A DNA stretch of 64,000 nucleotides, taken from the NCBI GenBank assembly GCA_947501445.1, contig CANMVS010000001.1:558001-622000 (forward strand), given 5' to 3'. Positions 38,206 to 47,431 of the stretch are shown here, one piece after another (position 1 is the stretch's first letter; every line of letters begins with the position of its first letter). Made by a program: the position numbers and the translations under genes. A model generated the notes under the pieces. It was not told where the DNA came from and did not search any database. It saw nothing but the letters and a program-made list of their open reading frames with translations. The DNA is from an uncultured Rhizobiaceae group bacterium. Lineage in GTDB: Bacteria; Pseudomonadota; Alphaproteobacteria; Rhizobiales; Rhizobiaceae.

Positions 38206-39147
38206 ATGATTAGCTTTCTCATATTGATTGCCGGGTTGACGTTATTGGTTTTTGCCGGGGACTACCTTGTCAAAGGGGCTGTCGCGCTGGCGGAAAAACT
38301 GGGCATCAGTCCATTGGTCATTGGATTGACAATTGTTGCCTTTGGAACATCTGCTCCTGAATTATTTGTCTCACTCAAGGCCGCATTCAACAATGTCCAT
38401 GGTATCGCACTGGGCAATGTCGTTGGTTCAAACATAGCCAATGTGCTGCTTGTATTGGGCGCACCGGCACTGATCAAACCCATTGCCTGCAAAGAAGAAG
38501 GGATTGGATTCAGTCTGGCAATCATGGCTGTTTTGACAGTCGTTTTCATGGTCATGCTGGGCACCGGTATCCTGACACATCTGGATGGCCTGGTATTGCT
38601 GGGAATACTGGCCATATTTCTCGCCTGGCAATATGCCAGCGCACGCAAGGACCGGGCAAACCCGGTCATTGGTGACTATCATGATGAAATCGACGAAGTG
38701 CCAACGCAAAACTCACGCATCGCGGCCTATTTGCTCTTTGGTATGATCGGTCTGCCAATAGGCGCTTCTTTGACGGTCAACGGTGCGGTTGACATTGCCC
38801 GCATTTTTGGTGTGTCCGATACGGTTATCGGATTGACAATTGTGGCTATCGGTACCTCCTTGCCTGAACTTGTCACATCGGTCATGGCGGCATGGCGCGG
38901 CAAAGGCGCGGTTGCCATTGGTAACGTCATCGGTTCCAACATTTTCAATATCGGCGCCATAGTGGGTATTACGAGCCTTCTGCACCCGCTTGTCGTTCCC
39001 GCACATATTGCATTTTTTGACATGTGGATCATGGCAGCTGTGACACTTCTGGTGATCGTACTGGCGATGTTCACCCGACCCATAAGCCGCCTGGGTGGCT
39101 GCATAATGCTGGTGCTGTTTACGTCCTACGTTTGTCTGGTTCTGTAA
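38206..39147 (+). CDS. Calcium/sodium antiporter (CaCA family, YrbG-like)
   Basis: This 313-residue inner-membrane protein has 10 or so helices arranged as an inverted repeat. The two alpha motifs are GTSAPELFVSLKA (near 47) and GTSLPELVTSVMA (near 216), each followed by GNVVGSNIANVLLVLG or GNVIGSNIFNIGAIVG. These bind cation in K+-independent Na+/Ca2+ exchangers. Length and both motifs are complete. ATG 38206 starts immediately before helix 1. It is a single gene upstream of the repeat and uvrC. Confidence 0.9.
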   Translation: MISFLILIAGLTLLVFAGDYLVKGAVALAEKLGISPLVIGLTIVAFGTSAPELFVSLKAAFNNVHGIALGNVVGSNIANVLLVLGAPALIKPIACKEEGIGFSLAIMAVLTVVFMVMLGTGILTHLDGLVLLGILAIFLAWQYASARKDRANPVIGDYHDEIDEVPTQNSRIAAYLLFGMIGLPIGASLTVNGAVDIARIFGVSDTVIGLTIVAIGTSLPELVTSVMAAWRGKGAVAIGNVIGSNIFNIGAIVGITSLLHPLVVPAHIAFFDMWIMAAVTLLVIVLAMFTRPISRLGGCIMLVLFTSYVCLVL

Positions 39148-39243
39148 AACCTGCAGGTCTCATTGTCCAAATTGCTGCATATTTTGTCATGAGACCAGCC
39201 GTTCATGATTGACTGCGATGCGTCAGCGCATCACATATTGTCT

Positions 39244-39344
39244 GGAGCAATCCAGGTTTTGACGGAATCGGCAAAACCTGAATGCATCGATAAAATCAAA
39301 GGCCGACACCGTTGTCCCGTTTCTGACAAAACGTAAAACGGTCT
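39244..39344 (+). repeat. Interspersed ~100-bp repeat, copy D
   Basis: Full forward copy between the antiporter and uvrC. Arms CCAGGTTTTG and CAAAACCTGAAT; then AAAATCAAAGGCCGACACC, and CCGTTTCTGACAAAACG near the right end. It has the highest similarity to the consensus of the five copies. Confidence 0.85.
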
Positions 39345-39369
39345 TAATAAGTCCTGCCGGAAAGAAACG

Positions 39370-41373
39370 ATGACGAAAACCACCGCCCCAACACCTGATG
39401 CAACGACCGCTAGCGGATCGGTGGATGCGTTTGAGGGTTGGGAAGATGCAGGAAGGGTCAGTCCCGAATTGCGGGGCGCTGAATTAATACAGGCCTATGT
39501 CAAACTGCTGCCAAATGCACCAGGCGTATACCGTATGTTCAACGAGGGCGGCGATGTCCTTTATGTGGGCAAAGCCCACAGCTTAAAAAAGCGGGTCGCC
39601 AATTATGCACAAGGGCGCGGTCATACAAACCGTATCGCCAATATGGTGCGTGCCACGGCCAATATGGAGTTCATTACCACCCGAACGGAAACAGAAGCGC
39701 TTTTATTGGAAGCGAATCTTATCAAACGGTTGCGACCGCGCTTTAACGTTTTGCTGCGGGATGACAAATCCTTTCCCTATATACTCCTATCCCAGGAGAA
39801 TGACGCACCGGGCATCTACAAACACCGCGGTGCCAGATCAAGAAAGGGCGCTTATTTCGGTCCATTTGCTTCGGCTCAGGCGGTTGATCGCACAATCAAT
39901 TCCCTGCAGCGGGCCTTTTTGCTGCGCACCTGCACCGATTCGGTTTACGAAAGCCGCACCCGTCCCTGCCTGTTGCATCAGATCAAACGCTGCGCTGCCC
40001 CCTGCACGGGTGAAGTCTCCACAGCTGACTATGCTGCAATGGTTGGAGAGGCGCGGGATTTTCTTTCCGGCAAAAGCCAGAAGGTCAAATCCACGTTGTC
40101 GAATTCCATGCAGGATGCATCAGAATCACTGGATTTCGAGCGGGCAGCCATTTATCGTGATCGATTGTCGGCCCTGTCTCACGTTCAAAGCCATCAGGGT
40201 ATCAACCCGCAAACTGTCGAGGAAGCGGACGTCTTTGCCATCCACCAGGAAGGTGGCATGAGCTGCATTCAGGTTTTCTTTTTCCGCACCGGACAAAACT
40301 GGGGGAACAGAGCCTATTTTCCAAAAGCGGATTCGTCGCTGTCGACGGGTGAAATACTGGGCGCATTCCTGTCACAATTTTACGATGACAAACCATGCCC
40401 GCGGCAATTGCTGATTTCTGTTGCTGTTGAAGAACAAACGCTGCTTGCAGATGCATTCTCCATACGCGCCGGATACAAGGTTGTCATCAATGTGCCCAAG
40501 CGCGGTGAGAAACGCGATCTGATGGACCATGCACTTGCCAATGCAAAGGACGCCCATAATCGCAGACTGGCGGAAACCTCAACCCAGGCAACGCTGCTTC
40601 AGGGGTTTGCCAATCTGTTTGAACTGGACAAGCCCCCCAAACGCATTGAAGTCTATGACAACTCCCACATCATGGGTACAAATGCGGTAGGCGGCATGAT
40701 TGTTGCCGGACCAGAGGGTTTTGCCAAAAACCAGTATCGAAAGTTCAATATCAAATCCAAAGACATTACACCGGGCGATGATTTTGGCATGATGCGCGAA
40801 GTCATTGAACGCCGGTTCTCACGCCTGGTGAAAGAACATGGCGTACCTGTTGCACCGACTGCAAAGGCAGATGAGACAGACGAAGATGGTTCCACAGATT
40901 TAGCCATTCCGAGCTGGCCTGATGTGCTTTTGATCGATGGCGGACAAGGCCAGCTGTCCGCTGTTAATGGCGTGCTGGAACAACTTGGCCTAACCGGAAG
41001 TGTTACGGTGATCGGTGTCGCTAAAGGTGTGGACCGCGATGCCGGCCGTGAGCGCTTCTTTCGTGCCGGAAAGAATTCATTCTCCCTTCCGCCCCGCGAT
41101 CCCGTACTTTATTTCATCCAGCGTATGCGCGATGAGGCTCACAGGTTTGCTATTGGCACCCACCGTGCACGACGTAAAAAGGAAATGGTCCGCAATCCGC
41201 TGGACGAGATTGCCGGGATTGGTCCGTCACGCAAAAGAGCGTTGCTACACCATTTTGGTTCAGCAAAGGCAGTTTCGCGTGCCGGGCTGGATGATCTGAT
41301 TTCAGTTGAAGGAATATCGGAGGCAATGGCACAGCTCATTTATGATCATTTTCACGAAGATGCGAACAAGTGA
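39370..41373 (+). CDS. uvrC: Excinuclease ABC subunit C
   Basis: UvrC makes both incisions in nucleotide excision repair. The 667-residue protein has the GIY-YIG nuclease ([25 protein letters not shown] in short parts, about 52-130), the UVR motif region near 230-265, the RNase H-like endonuclease ([15 protein letters not shown] near 428-442, with the Asp-His pair) and a C-terminal double helix-hairpin-helix ([30 protein letters not shown]). It starts 25 bases after the repeat and heads the uvrC-pgsA-moaD-moaE block. Confidence 0.96.
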   Translation: MTKTTAPTPDATTASGSVDAFEGWEDAGRVSPELRGAELIQAYVKLLPNAPGVYRMFNEGGDVLYVGKAHSLKKRVANYAQGRGHTNRIANMVRATANMEFITTRTETEALLLEANLIKRLRPRFNVLLRDDKSFPYILLSQENDAPGIYKHRGARSRKGAYFGPFASAQAVDRTINSLQRAFLLRTCTDSVYESRTRPCLLHQIKRCAAPCTGEVSTADYAAMVGEARDFLSGKSQKVKSTLSNSMQDASESLDFERAAIYRDRLSALSHVQSHQGINPQTVEEADVFAIHQEGGMSCIQVFFFRTGQNWGNRAYFPKADSSLSTGEILGAFLSQFYDDKPCPRQLLISVAVEEQTLLADAFSIRAGYKVVINVPKRGEKRDLMDHALANAKDAHNRRLAETSTQATLLQGFANLFELDKPPKRIEVYDNSHIMGTNAVGGMIVAGPEGFAKNQYRKFNIKSKDITPGDDFGMMREVIERRFSRLVKEHGVPVAPTAKADETDEDGSTDLAIPSWPDVLLIDGGQGQLSAVNGVLEQLGLTGSVTVIGVAKGVDRDAGRERFFRAGKNSFSLPPRDPVLYFIQRMRDEAHRFAIGTHRARRKKEMVRNPLDEIAGIGPSRKRALLHHFGSAKAVSRAGLDDLISVEGISEAMAQLIYDHFHEDANK

Positions 41374-41382
41374 CTACGCTTG

Positions 41383-41481
41383 CGCAATTCAGGTTTTGAT
41401 GGAATCGGCAATACCTGGATGCATCAATAAAATCATAGGCCGACACCGTTGATCCGTTTCTGACAAAATGTGAATTGGACT
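41383..41481 (+). repeat. Interspersed ~100-bp repeat, copy E
   Basis: Full forward copy between uvrC and pgsA, 9 bases after the uvrC stop. Arms read ATTCAGGTTTTG and CAATACCTGGAT with two changes. The right-end hairpin is degraded (TGTGAATTGG). Confidence 0.8.
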
Positions 41482-41627
41482 AATCAACTCAAATGCTGTC
41501 CGAGGCATCGGAAAAATTGCCACATAATGCATGAACAGTCTATCGACAGTGATTTGACAACATTGTTTGTTGACGCGACGAACGTTGCCCTATTTGTATG
41601 GGGCAAATTGATAATGGGTGGAACCCA

Positions 41628-42212
41628 ATGGCATCGCAGACATACAATATCCCAAACCTGCTGACCTATGCGCGCATTGCAGCGGTACCGCTGATTGTGC
41701 TGTGCTTTTTTGTGGAAGGTCGCTTGCACGGTTCGGAACTTGCACGCTGGAGCGCTCTGGCGATCTATGTTGTCGCATCCATCACCGACTTCTTTGACGG
41801 ATATCTGGCGCGTATTTGGAATCAGACATCCAATATTGGTCGCATGCTTGATCCGATTGCCGACAAATTGCTGGTTTCTTCCATTCTTTTGCTGCTGGCA
41901 GCCGATGGCACAATCGCAGGCTGGACCATCTGGGCTGCCATTATAATCCTTTGCCGTGAAATACTCGTATCAGGCCTTAGAGAATACCTGGCGGAACTGA
42001 AAGTCTCAGTGCCTGTTACCTGGCTTGCAAAATGGAAGACAACGGTCCAGATGGTTGCAATCGGTTTTTTGCTTGCCGGTCCTGCTGGCAGCAAAATTCT
42101 CCCCTATACACTCGAGATAGGCATTGGGCTTTTGTGGATTGCTGCGCTCATAACCATATATACCGGCTATGATTATTTCCGGGCCGGGCTGAAACACATA
42201 GTGGGGAATTGA
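41628..42212 (+). CDS. pgsA: CDP-diacylglycerol-glycerol-3-phosphate 3-phosphatidyltransferase
   Basis: PgsA makes phosphatidylglycerol-phosphate in the inner membrane. The 194-residue protein has the CDP-alcohol motif DFFDGYLARIWNQTSNIGRML then DPIADK, and family helices ILCREILVSGLREYLA. The frame starts at 41598, but ATG 41628 (MASQTYNIPNLLT) follows GGGTGGA by five bases and matches the family. The TGA stop overlaps the moaD ATG (TGATG). This is the standard PgsA; compare the cardiolipin-synthase-like paralogue at 30450-30989. Confidence 0.93.
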   Translation: MASQTYNIPNLLTYARIAAVPLIVLCFFVEGRLHGSELARWSALAIYVVASITDFFDGYLARIWNQTSNIGRMLDPIADKLLVSSILLLLAADGTIAGWTIWAAIIILCREILVSGLREYLAELKVSVPVTWLAKWKTTVQMVAIGFLLAGPAGSKILPYTLEIGIGLLWIAALITIYTGYDYFRAGLKHIVGN

Positions 42213-42466
42213 TGGTTAAACTGGTGTATTTTGCCTGGGTCAGAGAACGCATCGGCAAAAGTGATGAAGAAATTGAATTGCCTGGCGATGTACGCACTGT
42301 TGGTGATCTGCTCACGCATCTCAAAACACGTGGAGAGGGATATGAACTGGCACTGGCCGTGCCTCGAGCCATTCATGTTGCAATCGACCAGCAGCACTGC
42401 CAACACTCAGACCCCATAGGCAATGCTTCGGAGATTGCACTTTTTCCGCCGATGACCGGGGGGTGA
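42212..42466 (+). CDS. moaD: Molybdopterin converting factor subunit 1
   Basis: MoaD is the ubiquitin-like sulfur carrier of molybdopterin synthase. The 84-residue protein ends with Gly-Gly (FPPMTGG), the site of thiocarboxylation. ATG 42212 overlaps the pgsA stop, and its own stop overlaps moaE by one base, so all three are coupled. The product would serve molybdoenzymes such as that at 33072-35174. Confidence 0.95.
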   Translation: MVKLVYFAWVRERIGKSDEEIELPGDVRTVGDLLTHLKTRGEGYELALAVPRAIHVAIDQQHCQHSDPIGNASEIALFPPMTGG

Positions 42467-42930
42467 TGATGACGCCAGCACCCCGGGTGAAAGTTCAAAC
42501 TGAAGATTTTGATCTCCAAAAGGAGATTGATGATCTGACCGGTGCCAACAGTAACATTGGCGCTGTAGTCAGTTTTTGCGGCTTGTGTCGCGACGAACAG
42601 GGCACGCTTGATGCGCTTGAACTGGAACACTATCCCGGCATGGCGGAAGCGGAAATGACACGCCTTGCCGAAGAGGCAATAAAGCGCTGGTCACTCGACG
42701 GGGTAAGCATCATTCACCGCCACGGCAAAATAACGCCCGGTGACAATATTGTGCTTGTCCTGACAGCCTCTGTTCATCGTCAGGCTGCCTTTGAAGCCGC
42801 GTCGTTCCTGATGGATTTCATGAAGTCGAAAGCGCCCTTCTGGAAAAGAGAGCTTCTGAAGGATGGCCAAATCGGCTCATGGGTCGATGCCAGAGAGGCT
42901 GACGATGATGCACTCGAGCGCTGGCAATAG
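42466..42930 (+). CDS. moaE: Molybdopterin synthase catalytic subunit
   Basis: MoaE converts precursor Z (cPMP) to molybdopterin with sulfur from MoaD. The 154-residue protein shows VVSFCGLCRDEQ, HRHGKITPGDNIVLV, and the lysine-rich active-site stretch MKSKAPFWKRE. Start options are GTG 42463, ATG 42466 or ATG 42469, all right after a GGGGGG run; 42466 is chosen as the middle one. A strong terminator follows. Confidence 0.95.
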   Translation: MMTPAPRVKVQTEDFDLQKEIDDLTGANSNIGAVVSFCGLCRDEQGTLDALELEHYPGMAEAEMTRLAEEAIKRWSLDGVSIIHRHGKITPGDNIVLVLTASVHRQAAFEAASFLMDFMKSKAPFWKRELLKDGQIGSWVDAREADDDALERWQ

Positions 42931-42951
42931 AGCAATTTGACTGACAGCAAA

Positions 42952-42986
42952 AAAAAGCCGCTGTCTTTTCGGGACAGCGGCTTTTT
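42952..42986. terminator. Bidirectional terminator between moaE and ndk
   Basis: GCCGCTGTC (42957-42965) pairs with GACAGCGGC (42973-42981) over a 7-base loop, with AAAAA before and TTTTT after. It serves the convergent moaE and ndk genes. Confidence 0.92.
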
Positions 42987-43010
42987 AAAACTTCGTCACT
43001 GGTTATGGAA

Positions 43011-43433
43011 TTAACCAACCAGCTCCGTACCAGAAAACCAATAGGCAATTTCTTCAGCTGCTGTTTCAGGCGCATCTGAACCGTGGGCAGAGTTTTCGCC
43101 GATGGACAGCGCGAAAGTTTTACGGATCGTACCTTCATCTGCATCTGCAGGGTTGGTAGCACCCATGATTTCGCGGTTCTTGGCAATCGCATCTTCACCT
43201 TCCAGCACCTGAACGATAGTCGGGCCTGAAGACATGAACTCTGTCAGTTCGCCGAAGAAGGGACGTTCTTTGTGAACAGCATAAAAACCTTCAGCTTCGC
43301 GCAGGCTCATCCACACACGCTTCGAAGCAATAACCCGCAGGCCGCCGTCTTCCAGCATTTTGGTGATTGCACCTGTCAGGTTGCGTTTTGTCGCGTCGGG
43401 CTTAATCATCGAGAATGTACGTTCGATCGCCAT
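43011..43433 (-). CDS. ndk: Nucleoside diphosphate kinase
   Basis: Ndk balances nucleoside triphosphates by phosphate exchange from ATP. The 140-residue protein has the expected [15 protein letters not shown] start and the [17 protein letters not shown] stretch. The catalytic His lies in the [13 protein letters not shown] motif (His118 equivalent). Size is normal. Start ATG 43433. It is a single gene closed by the shared terminator at 42952-42986. Confidence 0.96.
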   Translation of the reverse strand: MAIERTFSMIKPDATKRNLTGAITKMLEDGGLRVIASKRVWMSLREAEGFYAVHKERPFFGELTEFMSSGPTIVQVLEGEDAIAKNREIMGATNPADADEGTIRKTFALSIGENSAHGSDAPETAAEEIAYWFSGTELVG

Positions 43434-43563
43434 GATCTCATGTTCCTTGCATTAATTTGCGGGAGAATTGCGCGCTCTATAACCCTGCCCGGGCGGCAAG
43501 ACAAGTCTCAGCTTGCCAGCCTCTGCGCGGGTCGGGGAATTTTACACCAAACGAAGTAGAAAT

Positions 43564-44256
43564 TCAGGCTGCGGCAGCCACGGCACGACCAATTCCATCA
43601 TGCAGATCCAGACAACGCTCGAACCAGTCTGAAACCGGATCATCTGCCTTCAGTACGTCATGCGCCGAACACACACGCGCCCATTGAAACGCACCAAACA
43701 CAATATAATCGGCAAACAGCGGCGTTTCGCCACCGATAAAGGGCTGCTTCTTGAGCATCATCCGCAACGGTTCCAGCCGCGCGGCCAAACCATCAAGGCG
43801 CTCCAGACCACCTGCAGCAACCTGTTCAAGCGTTGCGCCCATACGCGCCTCCCGGCTGTCGCGAAAATATGTCTGGTCTTCAGGCGTCAGCATCGCATGA
43901 ATATCCACCAGCATATGGCCAGCGATTGTTGAATGAATCTGGGTTGCGGCAAAAGCCTCGACAAACCGTGCCGCTGATTTGCCCCCTTCGCCACCAAAAA
44001 GCGATGGCCGGTCGGGGTAACGTTCGTCAAGATAGACTGCAATTTCGAAAGAATCAGCCACGACTGTATCGCCATCACGCAGGATGGGAACAACCCTGCT
44101 TATGCCGCTTTCAACTTCGGATATGGCAGTAAATGGAACCGGTGAGCGTTCAAAAGCCAGGCCTTTGTGTGCCAGAGACATCACCGTCTTCCAGCAATGC
44201 GGGCTGAACGGGCGCGCTGTGTCCGCACCGCACAATTCGTAAAGTGTAATTGTCAT
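43564..44256 (-). CDS. Glutathione S-transferase family protein (beta-etherase-like)
   Basis: A 230-residue GST with the N-terminal stretch YELCGADTARPFSPHCWKTVMSLAHKGL, whose SPHC..K pattern recalls LigE/LigF-type beta-etherases of sphingomonads. VVPILRDGDTVVADSFEIAVYLDERY completes the thioredoxin-like domain. The C domain is helical. The substrate is unknown; lignin-type ether cleavage is not implied by similarity alone. It is divergent from the folD gene. Confidence 0.82.
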   Translation of the reverse strand: MTITLYELCGADTARPFSPHCWKTVMSLAHKGLAFERSPVPFTAISEVESGISRVVPILRDGDTVVADSFEIAVYLDERYPDRPSLFGGEGGKSAARFVEAFAATQIHSTIAGHMLVDIHAMLTPEDQTYFRDSREARMGATLEQVAAGGLERLDGLAARLEPLRMMLKKQPFIGGETPLFADYIVFGAFQWARVCSAHDVLKADDPVSDWFERCLDLHDGIGRAVAAAA

Positions 44257-44498
44257 TAAATTCTCCGGAAATGAGTCATGAAATCTGCCGGCATATTGCC
44301 GGATTTACTCGGCAGTTCAACATGCGCGGACCAACCAATGGGCATTGTCTCTTGCGAATTGGATCAATTCCGGTCAATTCGGGTTGTTCCGCACCCGATT
44401 CGGTTTGGCGCACAGCTTCCAGAACCCGACGCTTTTGGGGTGGTGTGTTGTTACGCGTCTTTTATAATCAAACAAAAATTACGGGGATACTCAAAGCC

Positions 44499-45401
44499 AT
44501 GCCGAATTCCAACAAACTGCTCGACGGGCGCGCTATCGCTGCAAAAATGCACACGGAAACCGCAGCCGAGGTCGAGGCGCTCAAACAGGAAGGGTGGCCG
44601 GTCAAACTCGTGTCAATCTCAATCGGGGACGTGGAAGCGTCTGCCCTTTATGTGCGCAATCAGCAGCGGGCGGCGGAAAAGACAGGTATCACCTTTGAAC
44701 CACGCTACTATCCTGCCGATATCGGGCGCGACGAACTGGTCGGTATTATCCAGGGGTTGAATACGGATCCGCGGGTAACCGGCATCATCATTCAGCGCCC
44801 TACCCCACCCCATTTGACCGAACGTCGTCTTCAGCGCACGGTTCATCCGTTGAAAGATGTGGAAGGCATGCATCCCTCCAACATAGGTGACATCGTTTAC
44901 AATGATCTGAAGATGGGACCCTGTACGGCGGTTGCCGCGGTGCAAATGCTCAAGTCAACCAATACTCGCCTGGAAGGTCTGGAGGTCACCGTGATTGGCC
45001 ATTCGGCCATTGTTGGCAAGCCAATTGCCTTCCTGCTGATGGCAGAAGGTGCCACTGTTACCGTATGCCACCATGAGACCCGCAATATTGCAATGCATTC
45101 ACGTTCCGCTGATGCGGTTTTTGTTGCGGTTGGCAAACCGGGTCTTGTCACGGGTAATATGCTCAAGCCGGGTGCAGTCCTGATCGACATCGGTATCAAC
45201 GAAATTGAAACACCTGACGGAACCAAGGTGGTTGGCGACGCTGACTTTGATAGCTGTGCGGAGATTGCAGGCTGGATCACACCCGTGCCCGGTGGTGTTG
45301 GTCCAGTCACCGTTGCCACATTATTGCGCAATTCAGTTACCGCCGCACACCTGCAGCGTGACCACTATGCATCGGAATTTGCCACCCGAAAGAGCGTATA
45401 G
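44499..45401 (+). CDS. folD: FolD-type methylene-tetrahydrofolate dehydrogenase, catalytic residues changed
   Basis: The 300-residue protein has the FolD fold: substrate domain 1-150 and NAD(P)-binding domain with VIGHSAIVGKPIAFLL near 168-183 and CHHETRN. Normal FolD both oxidises methylene-THF and hydrolyses methenyl-THF. Here the conserved YxxxK reads YVRNQ (Tyr51, Gln55 at the lysine), and KDVDG reads KDVEG (Glu122 at the Asp); Gln99 is kept. In human and E. coli enzymes the lysine is needed for the cyclohydrolase step. A dehydrogenase-only enzyme is the likely outcome, as inference. The frame is open to 44250, but the first 83 residues are not FolD-like; ATG 44499 is used. Confidence 0.82.
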   Translation: MPNSNKLLDGRAIAAKMHTETAAEVEALKQEGWPVKLVSISIGDVEASALYVRNQQRAAEKTGITFEPRYYPADIGRDELVGIIQGLNTDPRVTGIIIQRPTPPHLTERRLQRTVHPLKDVEGMHPSNIGDIVYNDLKMGPCTAVAAVQMLKSTNTRLEGLEVTVIGHSAIVGKPIAFLLMAEGATVTVCHHETRNIAMHSRSADAVFVAVGKPGLVTGNMLKPGAVLIDIGINEIETPDGTKVVGDADFDSCAEIAGWITPVPGGVGPVTVATLLRNSVTAAHLQRDHYASEFATRKSV

Positions 45402-45501
45402 GTCGTTGACCGGCAGACAGGCGAGCGGAAAATCGTAAAGTTGAACGCCTCAATGTGAAATTTCGCTTGCGTTCCAATGTTCCGCCCGGCAATAAGCCCC
45501 C

Positions 45502-47382
45502 ATGCTCACCTTATCAGAATTATCCGCTCGCATTGCCGGGCGCCTGTTGATTGATCACGCCACGCTTTCATTGCCCGAGGGTACGAAAGCGGGCTTTGTT
45601 GGACGCAACGGTACAGGCAAGTCCACCCTCTTTCGCATCATCACCGGTGACCTGTCTCCTGAGACCGGTTTCGTGACGGTGCCACGCAATTGCCGTATCG
45701 GTCAGGTGGCACAGGAAGCGCCGGGCACAGAAGAACCGTTGATTGACATCGTCCTCAATGCTGACCTCGAGCGCACGAGACTGATGCAGGAGGCAGACAC
45801 CGCAACAGATCCGCACCGCATTGCAGAAATTCAGACAAGACTTGTCGATATTGATGCCCATTCGGCCGAGGCCCGTGCCGCCAGCATCCTGTCAGGTCTG
45901 GGGTTTGACAATGAGGCGCAGCGACGTCCTGCTTCCAGTTTTTCCGGTGGTTGGCGCATGCGTGTAGCGCTTGCTGCGGTTTTGTTCTCCGAACCTGATC
46001 TGTTGCTGCTGGATGAGCCAACAAACTATCTCGATCTGGAAGGTACGTTGTGGCTTGAAGAATATGTGCGCCGTTATCCACACACGGTGCTCATTATCAG
46101 CCATGACCGCGATCTTTTGAACAGGGCTGCCACGTCCATTGTTCATCTGGATCAGAAAAAACTGACATTTTACCGCGGCTCATTTGACCAGTTTGAAAGA
46201 CAACGTGCAGAGGCACGCGAACTTCAGACGAAGATGCGCACCAAGCAATTGGCACAGCGCAAACATATGGAAGCCTTTGTTGAGCGGTTTCGCTCCAAGG
46301 CATCCAAAGCCCGTCAGGCCCAATCGCGGATCAAGGCACTTGAGCGCATGGGTACCGTTGCTGCGGTTGTCGATGACAATGTTCTGGGACTTAACTTTCC
46401 CGAGCCGGACAAGAAAGTTGCATCACCCATCATCGCGCTGGAACAGGCCGCAGTCGGATATGCGCCCGGTGCGCCCATATTGAATGGGCTTGATCTGCGC
46501 ATCGACGCGGATGACCGCATTGCGCTGCTTGGCGCAAATGGCAATGGTAAATCGACTTTTGCCAAACTGATATCGGGAAAATTGCACCCCGAGCTTGGCC
46601 AGATGACCCGCGCGCCAAATCTGAAAATTGGTTATTTTGCGCAACACCAGCTGGATGACCTGGTTCCTGCTGACAATGCTGTTCAGCATGTGCGTAAACT
46701 GATGCCCGATGCACCGGAAGGCAAGGTACGTGGCCGCGTTGCACAAATGGGCCTGTCGACTGAAAAAATGAATACCCCTGCCAAGGACCTGTCCGGCGGC
46801 GAAAAGGCGCGGTTGCTCATGGGGCTGGCTACTTTTGATCGCCCCAATCTGCTGATCCTCGATGAGCCAACCAACCACCTTGATATCGACAGCCGTTCTG
46901 CGTTGATCGCAGCCCTGAATGATTTTGATGGTGCCGTCATCCTGATTTCCCATGACCAGCATCTGATTGCAGCGACCGTCGAAAGACTGTGGTTGGTGCG
47001 CGATGGCACGGTCGCCACATATGAAGGCGATCTTGATGACTATAGATCATTGATCATAGGCGGTTCAAAATCCGCCAGAAAGCCAAAAGACCAGGCCAGC
47101 AATCTATCCAAGGCAGAGCTGCGGCGCGCTGCAGCGGAGCGACGCAAAGAACTGGCGCCTCTGAAGAAAAAGATCAATGGAATTGAATCCTTAACGGCAA
47201 AACTTGCAATGCAGATTCAACACCTTGATGCGGAACTTGCAGACCCGGACATCTATGAGAATGAACCGGAAAAGGCAGCAGAAATCGTCCTGAAGCACAG
47301 TGCCGCGAAAAAACAGCTCGCAGAAGCCGAGGATGAATGGATGCAGCTGTCCGACGAATATGAGGCAGCCAAGGTTCTGTAA
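45502..47382 (+). CDS. ABC-F family ATP-binding protein
   Basis: A soluble tandem ABC ATPase of 626 residues, without membrane helices. The two Walker A motifs are GRNGTGKST (near 34) and GANGNGKST (near 348). The signatures are FSGGWRMRVALA and LSGGEKARLLMG; a linker rich in Arg/Lys/Gln (about 230-300) lies between. A coiled-coil C-terminal tail (about 540-626) is typical. The FSGGWRMR signature favours the YheS/Uup side. Members act on the ribosome in translation. Start ATG 45502. Confidence 0.92.
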   Translation: MLTLSELSARIAGRLLIDHATLSLPEGTKAGFVGRNGTGKSTLFRIITGDLSPETGFVTVPRNCRIGQVAQEAPGTEEPLIDIVLNADLERTRLMQEADTATDPHRIAEIQTRLVDIDAHSAEARAASILSGLGFDNEAQRRPASSFSGGWRMRVALAAVLFSEPDLLLLDEPTNYLDLEGTLWLEEYVRRYPHTVLIISHDRDLLNRAATSIVHLDQKKLTFYRGSFDQFERQRAEARELQTKMRTKQLAQRKHMEAFVERFRSKASKARQAQSRIKALERMGTVAAVVDDNVLGLNFPEPDKKVASPIIALEQAAVGYAPGAPILNGLDLRIDADDRIALLGANGNGKSTFAKLISGKLHPELGQMTRAPNLKIGYFAQHQLDDLVPADNAVQHVRKLMPDAPEGKVRGRVAQMGLSTEKMNTPAKDLSGGEKARLLMGLATFDRPNLLILDEPTNHLDIDSRSALIAALNDFDGAVILISHDQHLIAATVERLWLVRDGTVATYEGDLDDYRSLIIGGSKSARKPKDQASNLSKAELRRAAAERRKELAPLKKKINGIESLTAKLAMQIQHLDAELADPDIYENEPEKAAEIVLKHSAAKKQLAEAEDEWMQLSDEYEAAKVL

Positions 47383-47431
47383 CCCTGTCATAGCCGCACG
47401 GAACATTTGGGCCGGCGACGCCCTGTGTTCG

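Noticed and set aside
42925-42945. CAATAGAGCAATTTGAC at the moaE stop, similar to the left end of the interspersed repeat
   Set aside because: Only about 12 bases match and the hairpin is absent; too short to call a copy.
44250-44498. N-terminal extension of the folD frame
   Set aside because: The 83 extra residues are unlike any FolD and overlap the divergent GST start; treated as promoter DNA.
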